Of a stretch of DNA of 64,000 nucleotides, positions 53,032-62,449 are shown in pieces. A program made the translations under genes and the position numbers. Each line of letters begins with the position of its first letter. Within the stretch, counting starts at the first letter, position 1. Origin of the DNA: Chitinophagaceae bacterium (GTDB lineage Bacteria; Bacteroidota; Bacteroidia; Chitinophagales; Chitinophagaceae). The stretch covers positions 62,001 to 126,000 of the forward strand of contig JAHBTJ010000021.1 of assembly GCA_019638595.1 (NCBI GenBank). The letters run 5' to 3'. The notes below the pieces were generated by a model. That model worked only from the letters and a program-made list of their open reading frames with translations, searched no databases and was not told the origin of the DNA.

Positions 53032-54423
53032 CTAATACGCGTTTTTCTCTCCTCTTACCACATTAAATGCGGTCATAAATACAATCCTGGCATCGAGCAG
53101 CATACTCCAGTTTTCGAGGTACCATATATCGTATTTAACCCTGTCGGCCATATCCTGCAGGGTTTTGGTTTCTCCCCTGTACCCGTTTACCTGGGCCCAG
53201 CCGGTAATGCCCGGTTTAAGGAAATGGCGGATCATGAACTGGTTGATCAATCTGGAATAATCCTCCGTATGCTTAAGCATATGCGGACGGGGACCCACCA
53301 CACTCATATCACTCATTAATACATTGAAAAACTGGGGTAATTCATCAATGCTGGTTTTTCGCATAAATGCCCCCAGCTTCGTAATACGGCTGTCATTTTT
53401 AGTAGCCTGCTTTGAATTGGAATCCTCGTTCACCTTCATACTCCGGAACTTCAGGCAGTTAAATGGCTTACCGTCCTTCCCGTTCCGCTTTTGAATAAAA
53501 AATACCGGTCCCCTCGACTCTAGCTTTATCAGCAAAGCAATGATGGGCACCAGCCACGAAAGAATAAGCACAATTACCAGCGAGCTTACTACCAGGTCAA
53601 ACAATCTTTTTTTGATCCTGTTGCCTATATCATCCAGCGGCTCATTGCGCAGCGACAGCACAGGCATGTCCTCTATATACTCAATATGCACCGGGCGGCG
53701 GATAAAATGATCAAGATCCGGCAATATCCTGAAACGGATACATGCCTGGTCTGCCTGGTTCATGATGGTATACAGCGATTTATCCTCTTCGGGAGAAATG
53801 GTTGAGTAAATTTCAGTTACATGGTTCTGTACAGAAATATTGATAATATTCTTTTTATCGGATATAATGGGATAGTTGGTCAGCTCCTGCACTTTTTCGG
53901 CATCTTCGCAAAAACCCAGGATCTCTGTAGCTATGGGTTGCTGCTCAAGATAATCGGCCAGCTTTTTTGCCCGCTGGTTATAGCCTATTATCATTACCCT
54001 TTTGGTTATATAGTCCTTATTTCTAAAGTAATGGTATAAGCCCAGGTGAATGATACGGTTGGTGAATATGCCCAGTGCAAAGGAAGCAAACACGCTGATA
54101 AAGAAAACCCTTGAAATTTCTGCTTCTTTGTTAAGAAAAAGGTACAGGGCTATCAACCCTAAAAAATAAACATAGGCATGTATAGAACGACGGGAGAACC
54201 TTTCGAATGAAAAAATGTCATCGGTACTATACGTATTATTGCCCCAGCTTACTATCAGCCATATTGCATTACAGTACATCCATAAATAAGTATACTGCAA
54301 CTCGAACTCACTGGCTAAATGGGCTTTCAGTAAAAACTCACACGTAAGGTATACGGTGTTTAATGCAAGCAGATCAAGCAGTAAAAAACCAATTTTTACA
54401 AGGTTTGAAAGATGCTGGTTCAT
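53032..54423 (-). CDS. Exopolysaccharide-initiating polyprenyl glycosylphosphotransferase (WcaJ type)
   Basis: The protein has 463 aa. Four to five membrane helices lie in the first 130 residues, followed by a CoA-binding-like domain (about 140-235: KRVMIIGYNQRAKKLADYLEQ). The C-terminal bacterial sugar transferase domain begins near 265: KKRLFDLVVSSLVIVLILSW, KFRSMKVNEDSNS, DELPQFFNVLMSDMSVVGPRPH and PGITGWAQVNGYRGET. It transfers a sugar phosphate to undecaprenyl phosphate, the first step of repeat-unit building. It is the last gene of the capsule cluster. Confidence 0.94.
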   Translation of the reverse strand: MNQHLSNLVKIGFLLLDLLALNTVYLTCEFLLKAHLASEFELQYTYLWMYCNAIWLIVSWGNNTYSTDDIFSFERFSRRSIHAYVYFLGLIALYLFLNKEAEISRVFFISVFASFALGIFTNRIIHLGLYHYFRNKDYITKRVMIIGYNQRAKKLADYLEQQPIATEILGFCEDAEKVQELTNYPIISDKKNIINISVQNHVTEIYSTISPEEDKSLYTIMNQADQACIRFRILPDLDHFIRRPVHIEYIEDMPVLSLRNEPLDDIGNRIKKRLFDLVVSSLVIVLILSWLVPIIALLIKLESRGPVFFIQKRNGKDGKPFNCLKFRSMKVNEDSNSKQATKNDSRITKLGAFMRKTSIDELPQFFNVLMSDMSVVGPRPHMLKHTEDYSRLINQFMIRHFLKPGITGWAQVNGYRGETKTLQDMADRVKYDIWYLENWSMLLDARIVFMTAFNVVRGEKNAY

Positions 54424-54506
54424 ATATAAATTACTTCAAAAGCTAATTAATTTAAAGGAGTTATTTGTTTTGCTATAAAAATATAACATATATGTACTAC
54501 ATTTTA

Positions 54507-55652
54507 TTACAGCTCTTTTAGCAAAGTCATTATCTTTTTACCTGCCACTTTCCAGTTTAACCGGCTTTCATATTCATGAAACGAAGACATAGCCAGGCTT
54601 TTATATCTTTCATAATTGCTAAATGTATTGTAAATATATTCAGCGTATCCGTTTTCATCCTGCAATAAGCCAAATATTTTACCATTTATATCGTCTTTAA
54701 TAATGGTAGGAATACCTCCAACATTCGTGGCCAAACAGGGTAATGCAAAGGAATTAGCCTCACAAAACGCAATACCATATGCTTCTGCCTGTGATGGCAG
54801 AATAAGAAAATGGCTCCTTTTAAAAAGCTGCTCAAGCATTTTTTTTCCTTCAGCGGTACGCTTGCTGATAAACCCATGATTGATCACATAACCGGGCATA
54901 TGCGCGTAAGGCATTTTCCTGATCCCTACCACATGCAGTACTGTTTTTAATCCCATTGCATTCAACCTTCCTGCAACCGCCATCGCTAAATCGCCTCCTT
55001 TTCTTTTCCAGTCAACACCCAAAAATAACAACTGGCATTCCGAACACGACCGCTTTGAAATAATAAGTTTTATGTCATCAAGATTCCTGTCACATTCAAT
55101 ATTTGCACCAAAAGGAACCACTTTAACTTTAGATGGATCGGCATTATAGTATTCTATTGCCGTATTTGCCGCCCAATCGGAAGAATAAATCGCAAGGTTC
55201 GATGAACCGATAGCCTGTTTTTCAAACTCATGGATTTTCTTCTTGATAGCTAACGGAAACCTGGAATAGTTATCGTAAAACCCATCCAGCCCGGCATAAG
55301 TAGCATCTGTATAAAAAGCTTTCGGGATAGTAGTTTTTGTTAACGCTATCGGCATTGATCCTGCCGAAAAGATCACATCAGTATCTTTGGGAACAGATGA
55401 TTGTACAACCCTGGCATACTCTCTCACGGCAAGCGGCATAAAATCGTGGGCATATGATTTACCGGTTCCTTTTAAAAGATAGGACTGGAGTTTAAGGATC
55501 AGTTGCGCAGAAACAGGAATCGTTTTTCTGAGATTATTAATATAATGAAGATCAACACCTTGCAGCTTAAACATCTCTCCCATATAATAACCGGTTCCCG
55601 ACCAGCTCTGCACATCAAGGGCATTGAAAGGCGCTACATAAGAAACTCTCAT
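54507..55652 (-). CDS. Glycosyltransferase family 4 protein
   Basis: The start is at ATG 55652 (MRVSYVAPFNALD), preceded by AAAGGAAAACGTG. It has 381 aa, GT-B fold. N-terminal domain: SWSGTGYYMGEMFKLQG. C-terminal domain: QLLFLGVDWKRKGGDLAMAVA and the E-x7-E nucleotide-sugar motif in EAYGIAFCEANSFALPCLATN. It adds one sugar to the lipid-linked capsule repeat. It lies 22 bp from the polysaccharide lyase gene. Confidence 0.92.
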   Translation of the reverse strand: MRVSYVAPFNALDVQSWSGTGYYMGEMFKLQGVDLHYINNLRKTIPVSAQLILKLQSYLLKGTGKSYAHDFMPLAVREYARVVQSSVPKDTDVIFSAGSMPIALTKTTIPKAFYTDATYAGLDGFYDNYSRFPLAIKKKIHEFEKQAIGSSNLAIYSSDWAANTAIEYYNADPSKVKVVPFGANIECDRNLDDIKLIISKRSCSECQLLFLGVDWKRKGGDLAMAVAGRLNAMGLKTVLHVVGIRKMPYAHMPGYVINHGFISKRTAEGKKMLEQLFKRSHFLILPSQAEAYGIAFCEANSFALPCLATNVGGIPTIIKDDINGKIFGLLQDENGYAEYIYNTFSNYERYKSLAMSSFHEYESRLNWKVAGKKIMTLLKEL

Positions 55653-55676
55653 CACGTTTTCCTTTAATTTTTTTTC

Positions 55677-56444
55677 TTACAACGATTTATCAATTAATAT
55701 ATTATCAATATAAATTACTCTTGGTGAGATATTGAGCTTAGGCATGGAACGCTTCCATTGCGATTTATAAAGTCCTATTTTAAAGTAAGGCCCCATTTCG
55801 TCATTATAATAATTGGGGCCATTATAACATACAAAAGGTTCGTTGTTTTTCCATAGCTCAATATACCCGTCTTCTTTATACGAAAAGTATATAATAAATT
55901 TCCAATCCGTCCAAATATTCCTTGCCGCTTCACCCAGATCAATTTTTTTAGCTCCGGAAAGGGACTTACTTGTATTTACGGGATCTGTTGCCCATTTGAT
56001 CGAAAGCACCCATCTTCCATTTTGGATCTGCAGCGAAATGGGTGGCGTTCTTGACTTTTCTCCCAAATGGGCATCTGCAACTTCATGCCATTGAGCTATA
56101 ATTTCATAAGAAGGGTCGGTTGGATAATCAACGGGCAAATACGTGCTGAATGAATACGACCATTTTGCAGGAGAAAGCTCTATAGCACTCGTTGTAAGCT
56201 CGGCCCGCTTACCTTTAGAAACTATAGGGTCGGTGCTATGCAGCTCTACCCTTAAAGAATATTTTCCGTCGCGGGCTACCGAATCCGACCGCTGTAAAGA
56301 ATATGAGCAACAAACCTGGGCGCTTTTCCAGTTTTCTTTATAGGTGCTGTCCTCAAAAGAGTCTTTTACCAGGAGCTTCTCCTGGGCGCTGCCTGCATAG
56401 GTTATTAAAGTGGCGCACAGCAATAAAGAAAGATACATTTTCAT
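55677..56444 (-). CDS. Secreted polysaccharide lyase (heparin-lyase-I-like fold)
   Basis: The protein has 255 aa with signal peptide 1-20 (LSLLLCATLITYAGSAQ). A beta-jelly-roll fits the Polysacc_lyase (PF14099-like) group: CCSYSLQRSDSVARDGKYSLRV, KRAELTTSAIELS, YEIIAQWHEVADAH and PPISLQIQNGRWVLSIKW, with the late IWTDWKFIIYFSYKEDGYIELW. It probably cuts the acidic polymer made by this cluster, for chain-length control or release. The substrate is inferred only from location between two GT4 genes. Confidence 0.78.
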   Translation of the reverse strand: MKMYLSLLLCATLITYAGSAQEKLLVKDSFEDSTYKENWKSAQVCCSYSLQRSDSVARDGKYSLRVELHSTDPIVSKGKRAELTTSAIELSPAKWSYSFSTYLPVDYPTDPSYEIIAQWHEVADAHLGEKSRTPPISLQIQNGRWVLSIKWATDPVNTSKSLSGAKKIDLGEAARNIWTDWKFIIYFSYKEDGYIELWKNNEPFVCYNGPNYYNDEMGPYFKIGLYKSQWKRSMPKLNISPRVIYIDNILIDKSL

Positions 56445-56516
56445 AATTATTGTACTGCAAAAACTATGACAAATGAACGCTCCTGTAAATATTTTAAAAT
56501 GAGCGATATGCCCTCT

Positions 56517-57710
56517 CTAAATATTAGAAAAAGTTACCGGCCCATTCTTTAATCCATGCTCGCCGGCGCTTTTTTCGTCTATCCAGTTATAAATATTTTC
56601 GGCACGCGTTTCCAGTGAAAGAAGCTTTGCTGTTTTCAGCGATGCCTGGGCCATGCTGTTCCGAAGACTGACATCATCTCTCAGCTTCACAATAGCTTCC
56701 CTGATAGCTGTTATATTTCCCGGATCTACCAGTATTGCATTTTTATCAGATAAAATATCCTGGTTGAATGGCAGATCCGACGAAATAACAGGTAAACCGC
56801 ATGCCACCGCTTCAACAATCGCATTGCTGCAGCCCTCGTTTAAAGTAGGCAGCACAAAAACATCGGCAGCGCTTAAAAAGTCCGGTACATCGGCAGGATT
56901 CACAGCCCCTTTATACAGGCAGTTCGCAACCTCCGGTTGCAAATGACCTTTACCTGCAAAAGCAACGTTCACGTTATCCAGGTCTTTAACGGCTTCCGCA
57001 AGCCTCATTACGCCTTTGCGCTCAGAGAAGTGCCCGATAAATGCCACGATATACGCCCCGGCAGGGAATCCAAATTTTTGTCTTGCTGCCGCCTTGTTGC
57101 GTGGATAAAAGTGGGAAGTGCGAACACCGTTCGGAAAAACTTTAATGTTGGGTACAGGATATATATCCAGCGCTTCCAGGGCGTCTTTGTTTGCCGAAGA
57201 AACAGAAACAATACCGTTTAAATGAACAATTTCCTTCTTTATCAGGTCCTGCCCGTAATTATAAACAGACCATGGGCTGCTTTCCCCAAATGCTGCAAAT
57301 GATGCCACACCATATTTCTTTCCTATACGACTGGCAGATATGCCTGCCGGCGTAAGAAAATGCCCGTAAATAACCTCTGGCCGGGGTGTAAGCTTTTTCC
57401 ATACGGATTCAATAGCATTGTAAAAGAGAAAAGTAGTTATCCGCGCGGTTTTAATTCCACCCGCATTTCGCTGCCCAAATGAAATGAATTTAGGAAAATA
57501 TACTTTAACACTATTACCCTTTTCTGTTTGTTCTGTAGTTTGAAAAGGTAATTTGATAAGCTTAGGCTTGAGGTTGACGGCTACCGGACATATAACCGTA
57601 CATTCAACACCTTTATCAGCCAGCGCCCACACCAGTTGCTGAACAAAAACCTGGCTGGCAGGATTTATCCTGTTAGGATACAGGCTTGTTAAAACACATA
57701 TGCTTTTCAT
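56517..57710 (-). CDS. Glycosyltransferase family 4 protein
   Basis: The protein has 397 aa, GT-B fold. N-terminal: SICVLTSLYPNRINPASQVFV. C-terminal: VAFIGHFSERKGVMRLAEAV, SAADVFVLPTLNEGCSNAIV with the E-x7-E motif, and VACGLPVISSDLPFNQDIL. It probably adds one sugar of the capsule repeat. It follows the Wzy-like gene by 129 bp, the longest gap in the cluster; nothing recognisable fills it. Confidence 0.93.
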   Translation of the reverse strand: MKSICVLTSLYPNRINPASQVFVQQLVWALADKGVECTVICPVAVNLKPKLIKLPFQTTEQTEKGNSVKVYFPKFISFGQRNAGGIKTARITTFLFYNAIESVWKKLTPRPEVIYGHFLTPAGISASRIGKKYGVASFAAFGESSPWSVYNYGQDLIKKEIVHLNGIVSVSSANKDALEALDIYPVPNIKVFPNGVRTSHFYPRNKAAARQKFGFPAGAYIVAFIGHFSERKGVMRLAEAVKDLDNVNVAFAGKGHLQPEVANCLYKGAVNPADVPDFLSAADVFVLPTLNEGCSNAIVEAVACGLPVISSDLPFNQDILSDKNAILVDPGNITAIREAIVKLRDDVSLRNSMAQASLKTAKLLSLETRAENIYNWIDEKSAGEHGLKNGPVTFSNI

Positions 57711-57839
57711 GCTATACAGTCGTTTTCATTCGTATTTTTCATATTATTCCTGCTGCTTACCTGCCACCGGCTGCGGCAAGTGGCAGCTCTGGTTCTTTAA
57801 CAACCACCGGTAGTATCTGCAATAATAACCGGTGCAAGA

Positions 57840-59069
57840 TCAATCCCCTCCTTCGCCTTCCTGTTGTTGTGCATTAAGCTGCATTTTTCCCCATTCTGTT
57901 TGATACAGGAGCACTCCCAGGATCAACCCTAAAGGAAGCGTTGTTGCCCTTAAAACACAACCGGAACTTAGGGCAACAATAAGATAGGCAATAAAAACAA
58001 TATAGAAGATATTCAGTCCGTAGCTAAAGTACATTTTAATTTTCTTTCTCAGCTTCCACATAGCCACGATCCAGCACAACCATATAAATACTCCTACCAA
58101 ACCAAATGTATAGGCTATCTCAAGGAAGTCATTATGAGCATGCGCAATCCCATAGGTCCTCATTAATAATGCTTTTACACTTGTTAATCCATTACCAAAT
58201 ACCAGGTTCTGCCACGATTCACCCACCCAGGCATTCCAGACAATAGCGTAAAAATTACTCCTGCCGGAGCCGTAGCTACCATCTTTCCTGCCTTCAAAAA
58301 TTTCACTGAAGCGATATACAATTGCATCCCCGATAAAGTTCCACGCGTATGCGATAGCTATTATAAAAACCCCCGATAAAATAACCAGGTGGAATGTTTT
58401 CAATTCTCTGCGGATGTACCCATATATGAGGGGAGTACATATGGCAAGTGCGAGTATGGTTGTTCTCCGCAGGGAAAATAAAATCAGTAAATAAACAACC
58501 CCCAGCAGCAAGAACTTCATGCGGTTGTTAAAAAACAACAAAATCAGGGGCACAACAAACAATAAGGGCAACGAAGCGGTATCCCCTCCACCTAACGTCT
58601 CACTTTCAAACATGGAAGCCTCTAATGTTTTCTTTAAAACAGCAATGATGAACGTAATGATATATACCCGTATAACAAGCAGGTTTACCCCGTACTTCAG
58701 CATATATTCATAAAAGAAAACGATCGCGGTAGTCCACGATAAAAATTTCAGGTACGGGGAAAGATCGTCTGCCTTTAAGCTTTTTCCCAATGCTATGTAA
58801 AAGAACCCGTACAGCAGAATGAGGGCGATCAGAATGGTTACAATTTTTGTAACCGGCTGCCAGTGCTTTCGTACATAAACAAGTCCCACCCACATGGTAA
58901 ATAAAAAAGCAACGCTAACAAGCTGGATCGGCAAACGAACAAAATAATTCCCTTCGTCCATGCGGGGAACAAACAAATCAAGTACATTGGCCAGGCTCAC
59001 CAGCAGTAACCCAAGGTTGAGCAGGTTTTTTTTGATCGCCGGTCTTTGCACAACCGCTCCTTTTTCCAT
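57840..59069 (-). CDS. O-antigen polymerase/ligase-type membrane protein (Wzy-like)
   Basis: The start is at ATG 59069 (MEKGAVVQRPAIKK), giving 409 aa; the upstream frame overlaps the GT2 gene. About eleven helices. The Wzy_C motif is seen in the large periplasmic loop and after it: RTYGIAHAHNDFLEIAYTFGLVGV, with the conserved His. It polymerises lipid-linked repeat units in the periplasm. The flippase, GT2, polymerase and GT4 order matches a Wzx/Wzy-dependent pathway. Ligase activity cannot be excluded from sequence alone. Confidence 0.87.
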   Translation of the reverse strand: MEKGAVVQRPAIKKNLLNLGLLLVSLANVLDLFVPRMDEGNYFVRLPIQLVSVAFLFTMWVGLVYVRKHWQPVTKIVTILIALILLYGFFYIALGKSLKADDLSPYLKFLSWTTAIVFFYEYMLKYGVNLLVIRVYIITFIIAVLKKTLEASMFESETLGGGDTASLPLLFVVPLILLFFNNRMKFLLLGVVYLLILFSLRRTTILALAICTPLIYGYIRRELKTFHLVILSGVFIIAIAYAWNFIGDAIVYRFSEIFEGRKDGSYGSGRSNFYAIVWNAWVGESWQNLVFGNGLTSVKALLMRTYGIAHAHNDFLEIAYTFGLVGVFIWLCWIVAMWKLRKKIKMYFSYGLNIFYIVFIAYLIVALSSGCVLRATTLPLGLILGVLLYQTEWGKMQLNAQQQEGEGGD

Positions 59070-59083
59070 TTGATACGTGTCAA

Positions 59084-59986
59084 TCAATTTTTTAGCTTTA
59101 GATAGAAGAAATGTATTTTTTCGAATAAAGCGATCCCGATCGCAGGGGTCCTGTTCAAAAAATAAAGCAACCGCCATCTTCTCTTCGACAAAACCGTATA
59201 GCTATACAGCTTTTCAACCTCCCGGCTTTTTATCTTATGCAGCCCGATCGCATACCGGATCGCCGCGTGGATCGCCTTTCCCGCAATGAACTCGTTCCTG
59301 TAAAAGTCGCCTTCTTTGTAAAAGTCATACCAGCTTTCCGAACATGAATCTAATTTTCCCGCCCGCAGGGAAGCGCCCGTATGGATCATATTATAGGTGG
59401 CTAATACTTTGGGGGTTAACGCTACTTTATATTTATCCGCTATCTTACACCACATATACCCGTCTTCTCCGGCGATCATGCCCACAGGAAATCCCCCAAC
59501 AATATTAAACGCTTCCCTTTTAACCACCGTTGCCGACGTCCAGGTAACAGGGTATTTAACCCGCATTTTAAAGTAATCATCTACCACCCCTTCCGGTACC
59601 TCCGCACACTCAAAAAAAGTTTTCCTGTTACGTACCACTTTGTAGGCGGCCCCATACATCGTGCACTCAGGATATTTATCTGCCAAATGTTTCATTTCTT
59701 CCAGGTAAGCCGGTTCCCACCAATCGTCCGCATCTAAAAAAGCGATATAGTTAAAAAGCGCCTCGCTGATACCGCGATTCCTCGCTGCCGACACTCCCTG
59801 GTTTTTTTGAGAGATCAAACGCATTCTTGGATCTGTAAAGCCTTTAACTACTTCCACGCTCTTATCCGTTGATCCGTCATCCACAATTATGATCTCGTAT
59901 TGCTGAAATGTTTGAGCAAAAACAGACTCCAGTGTTTTTGAAACATACTGCTCTTTGTTATATAATGGAATAATAATACTAAACAT
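59084..59986 (-). CDS. Glycosyltransferase family 2 protein
   Basis: The protein has 300 aa, GT-A fold. FSIIIPLYNKEQYVSKTLE, then EIIIVDDGSTDKS, GVSAARNRGISEA and the DxD motif in AFLDADDWWEP; acceptor-side motif MIAGEDGYMWCKIAD. It transfers a sugar from a nucleotide donor to the growing lipid-linked oligosaccharide. It sits between flippase and polymerase genes with short gaps. Confidence 0.94.
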   Translation of the reverse strand: MFSIIIPLYNKEQYVSKTLESVFAQTFQQYEIIIVDDGSTDKSVEVVKGFTDPRMRLISQKNQGVSAARNRGISEALFNYIAFLDADDWWEPAYLEEMKHLADKYPECTMYGAAYKVVRNRKTFFECAEVPEGVVDDYFKMRVKYPVTWTSATVVKREAFNIVGGFPVGMIAGEDGYMWCKIADKYKVALTPKVLATYNMIHTGASLRAGKLDSCSESWYDFYKEGDFYRNEFIAGKAIHAAIRYAIGLHKIKSREVEKLYSYTVLSKRRWRLLYFLNRTPAIGIALFEKIHFFYLKLKN

Positions 59987-60027
59987 ACTGTCCCGGATTT
60001 AAAAAAAGCAGCTTAAACAGACTAAGA

Positions 60028-61578
60028 TCAATTTTTGTTAATAATAGTTTTCAACGGGTAAACCCTGGAGAACGCTTTAGCCAGCGCTTTATCAACAAGG
60101 TCTTTTTCATCCTTACATAACCCGGATACATATATCGCAGCCATAAATACGGGAACCGCAACAGCGATCGTTACAATAAATCTGTAATTGAAACTGAAAT
60201 AACTGGTCATAAAAAAACAGGTTGCCACCACCGCGGCCACGGGTATCAGCTCTTTAGCAAATACTCTTCTGCAATATTCCTTTATTGATAACCCCGCCTG
60301 CCGTTTTAACAAAAACAACCTGAAGCAACAACCAATAAACTCGATCACTACAAAGCTTATCAAAATAGAGTATGCCGTAAACCCGGCTTTCAAAAGAAAA
60401 TAAGCCACCGGCAGGTTCAGAAGCAGGATGATGCCTACTATTGCCTGGTAGGCTTTTATGTTACCTGCAGCCTGCGAGGCCGACTGTAATCCCACCGTAA
60501 GCTGGTTGGTTAAGCTGCCCGCAAGAATAAGCTGGCAGAAAATAACGGTATAGTCCGGCACGGACTTTAGCCAGAAAGTTAAAATAGAAGACATTTCAAA
60601 AATGCAGGGAATAGCAACAAACGCCAGCAGGAAAAAGCCAAATTTGCTGGCCATCATGGAAAGCCTGAGCATTCTTTTACGATCGTTCGCTCCCTCGCTT
60701 TTCATGATCTGGGGATTAAGCGCGCTCAGCATGGCATTGGAAAAAAACTTAAGCTGGCCCGACACCTGGTTGGCAATAGCATAAGCCGCGTTCACCACTG
60801 TGCCCAAAAATAAATTCAGTAAAATAGCCAATCCCTGTGATCTGCCCATATAACATAAGGCGCCGAACAAATTCCAGCCGGCAAAAGAAGTAAGTTCCTT
60901 TAACAGTCCCCTGTCTGCCGTATTACGGGTAAGGCTTTTACATTCGGGATAGCGCTTGTGGCAGTACACAGCGTACATCAGGAAACTGGCTACGCTTATC
61001 ATAGCCATTGCTAACCCGTAAAATACCAGCTTATCGCTGTTAATAAAAAAAAGGGAAACAGCCACCAGCAACTTTAAAATGGTTTCAATGATCTGTACAA
61101 CAGACATTGTAAGCATATTTTCGTGAGCGTTCAACGATGCCGTATAGGGAACAGACAGTACCGTAAAGAATACGGTAGCCGACATGAAATGATAGATAAG
61201 ACGAGCGGAATCTACCCTGTTGGCAGGAATATTAAGAAAGCCTTCAAAAAGAAAAAAACCAAGTATTTCAAGCACGGCCACAATAAATAACCCTACAATA
61301 ACATGTAGCACCAGGCTGTTGTAAAATACTTTACGCTGGGCTTCGGCATTGCGGGCTCCTTCGTGAAAAGACAGGTACCGCTGGGTAGACGCCGTCATTG
61401 CCGAATTGAGGAATGACATCAGCAAAATAACTCCCGCTACCAGGTTGTATATTCCATAATCTGATGCGCCCAAACCGTTTAATACCAACCTCACGGAATA
61501 CAATGTGATCAATATGGTGATCAGCATTTTACCGTATAAGACGATCGTATTGAACGCTACCCTGTTAGACGCTTTCAT
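60028..61578 (-). CDS. Oligosaccharide flippase (Wzx/MATE-like)
   Basis: The protein has 516 aa and about 14 helices. The N-terminus, TIVLYGKMLITILITLYSVRLVLNGLGASDYGIYNLVAG, is typical of the polysaccharide biosynthesis export family, as is AMTASTQRYLSFHEG. It moves lipid-linked repeat units across the inner membrane. It follows the UpxY gene by 143 bp, in which I see no gene. Confidence 0.93.
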   Translation of the reverse strand: MKASNRVAFNTIVLYGKMLITILITLYSVRLVLNGLGASDYGIYNLVAGVILLMSFLNSAMTASTQRYLSFHEGARNAEAQRKVFYNSLVLHVIVGLFIVAVLEILGFFLFEGFLNIPANRVDSARLIYHFMSATVFFTVLSVPYTASLNAHENMLTMSVVQIIETILKLLVAVSLFFINSDKLVFYGLAMAMISVASFLMYAVYCHKRYPECKSLTRNTADRGLLKELTSFAGWNLFGALCYMGRSQGLAILLNLFLGTVVNAAYAIANQVSGQLKFFSNAMLSALNPQIMKSEGANDRKRMLRLSMMASKFGFFLLAFVAIPCIFEMSSILTFWLKSVPDYTVIFCQLILAGSLTNQLTVGLQSASQAAGNIKAYQAIVGIILLLNLPVAYFLLKAGFTAYSILISFVVIEFIGCCFRLFLLKRQAGLSIKEYCRRVFAKELIPVAAVVATCFFMTSYFSFNYRFIVTIAVAVPVFMAAIYVSGLCKDEKDLVDKALAKAFSRVYPLKTIINKN

Positions 61579-61721
61579 AATTTAATATGGAACCTTATTG
61601 AATTATTATCAGCTAGTGAACGACCCTGTAATAAAAAAATTATTCAGCAATATAAAAGTAACGGCCATTCATTTATATAAGGGTAACCTGCGGTTAAGTT
61701 TTCATTACATTAACCAACCAG

Positions 61722-62258
61722 CTATTTATTAACGGCAATCTCTCCTAAATAATATTTTTCAGGGGTGCCGGCTTTGAAAACATTACTTTGGGCAATCAGC
61801 GCATACCCCAGCGAAGGAAGCTCGAGCTTTACACTGTTGCCTGCAACCTGCACGATCTTTCCCTGCTTTTGTATGGAAGCTCCCTGGCTTATACGTACCA
61901 TATCCTCTGTTTTAACCGTGGTTTTTTCGAGCCATGCCTGGGGATACTCTGCCAGGAATTGTTTGATCGCGTTGATCTCCTCGTTTTTTACTACCGCCGG
62001 ACTTCCCAGCCAGTACACAAAATTGATCATACCGGAAATGCACTTAAAAGAATGCAGTTGCGCGGAGCTTACATGTACAAAAACGTAAGAGGCAAACAGG
62101 TTTTCGGAAAAGTGTTTCTTTTTCTCATTGGTCTGTTTACTATAGATCACAGGCATATAATACTCAATATTCCTTTTACCAAGCACTTCAGCCACCTTTT
62201 TTTCAGCTCTGGGTTGGGTGTAGAGAATGTACCAGGTTTTTTTGTCGTTTGCAATCAT
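61722..62258 (-). CDS. UpxY-family transcription antiterminator (NusG paralogue)
   Basis: The start is at ATG 62258 (MIANDKKTWYILYTQ), giving 178 aa; TTG 62264 is an alternative. The NGN domain has WYILYTQPRAEKKVAEVLGK and LFASYVFVHVSS; the C-terminal KOW-like part has VRISQGASIQKQGKIVQVAG. UpxY proteins ride on RNA polymerase and let it read through the long capsule operon that they head. Here the gene comes second, after the Wzc-type kinase. A strong hairpin at 62293-62328 lies 35 bp before it. Confidence 0.92.
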   Translation of the reverse strand: MIANDKKTWYILYTQPRAEKKVAEVLGKRNIEYYMPVIYSKQTNEKKKHFSENLFASYVFVHVSSAQLHSFKCISGMINFVYWLGSPAVVKNEEINAIKQFLAEYPQAWLEKTTVKTEDMVRISQGASIQKQGKIVQVAGNSVKLELPSLGYALIAQSNVFKAGTPEKYYLGEIAVNK

Positions 62259-62292
62259 GACCAATAGAATTACAGATTAAACTTATTTTCAC

Positions 62293-62328
62293 AAAAGCAG
62301 AGCATGTTCATTTGCTCTAACTGCTTTT
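62293..62328 (-). promoter_or_regulatory. Leader hairpin upstream of the UpxY gene
   Basis: On the minus strand: AAAAGCAG pairs with CTGCTTTT (8 bp), with an inner AGCA/TGCT pair and a 4-base bulge, and the right arm ends in TTTTG. It could be an attenuator on which UpxY acts, or a simple terminator after the kinase gene. Confidence 0.5.
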
Positions 62329-62449
62329 TACAGGATATCTGGTCTTTTGGTCTTTAAAAAGAATATTGGCCTGTTTCTTTGAGGTTCAACCAACAGTAGT
62401 TTAATATGTCGCCTGTTTCAAAAAAAGCATATTATTATATTCGCCGGCG

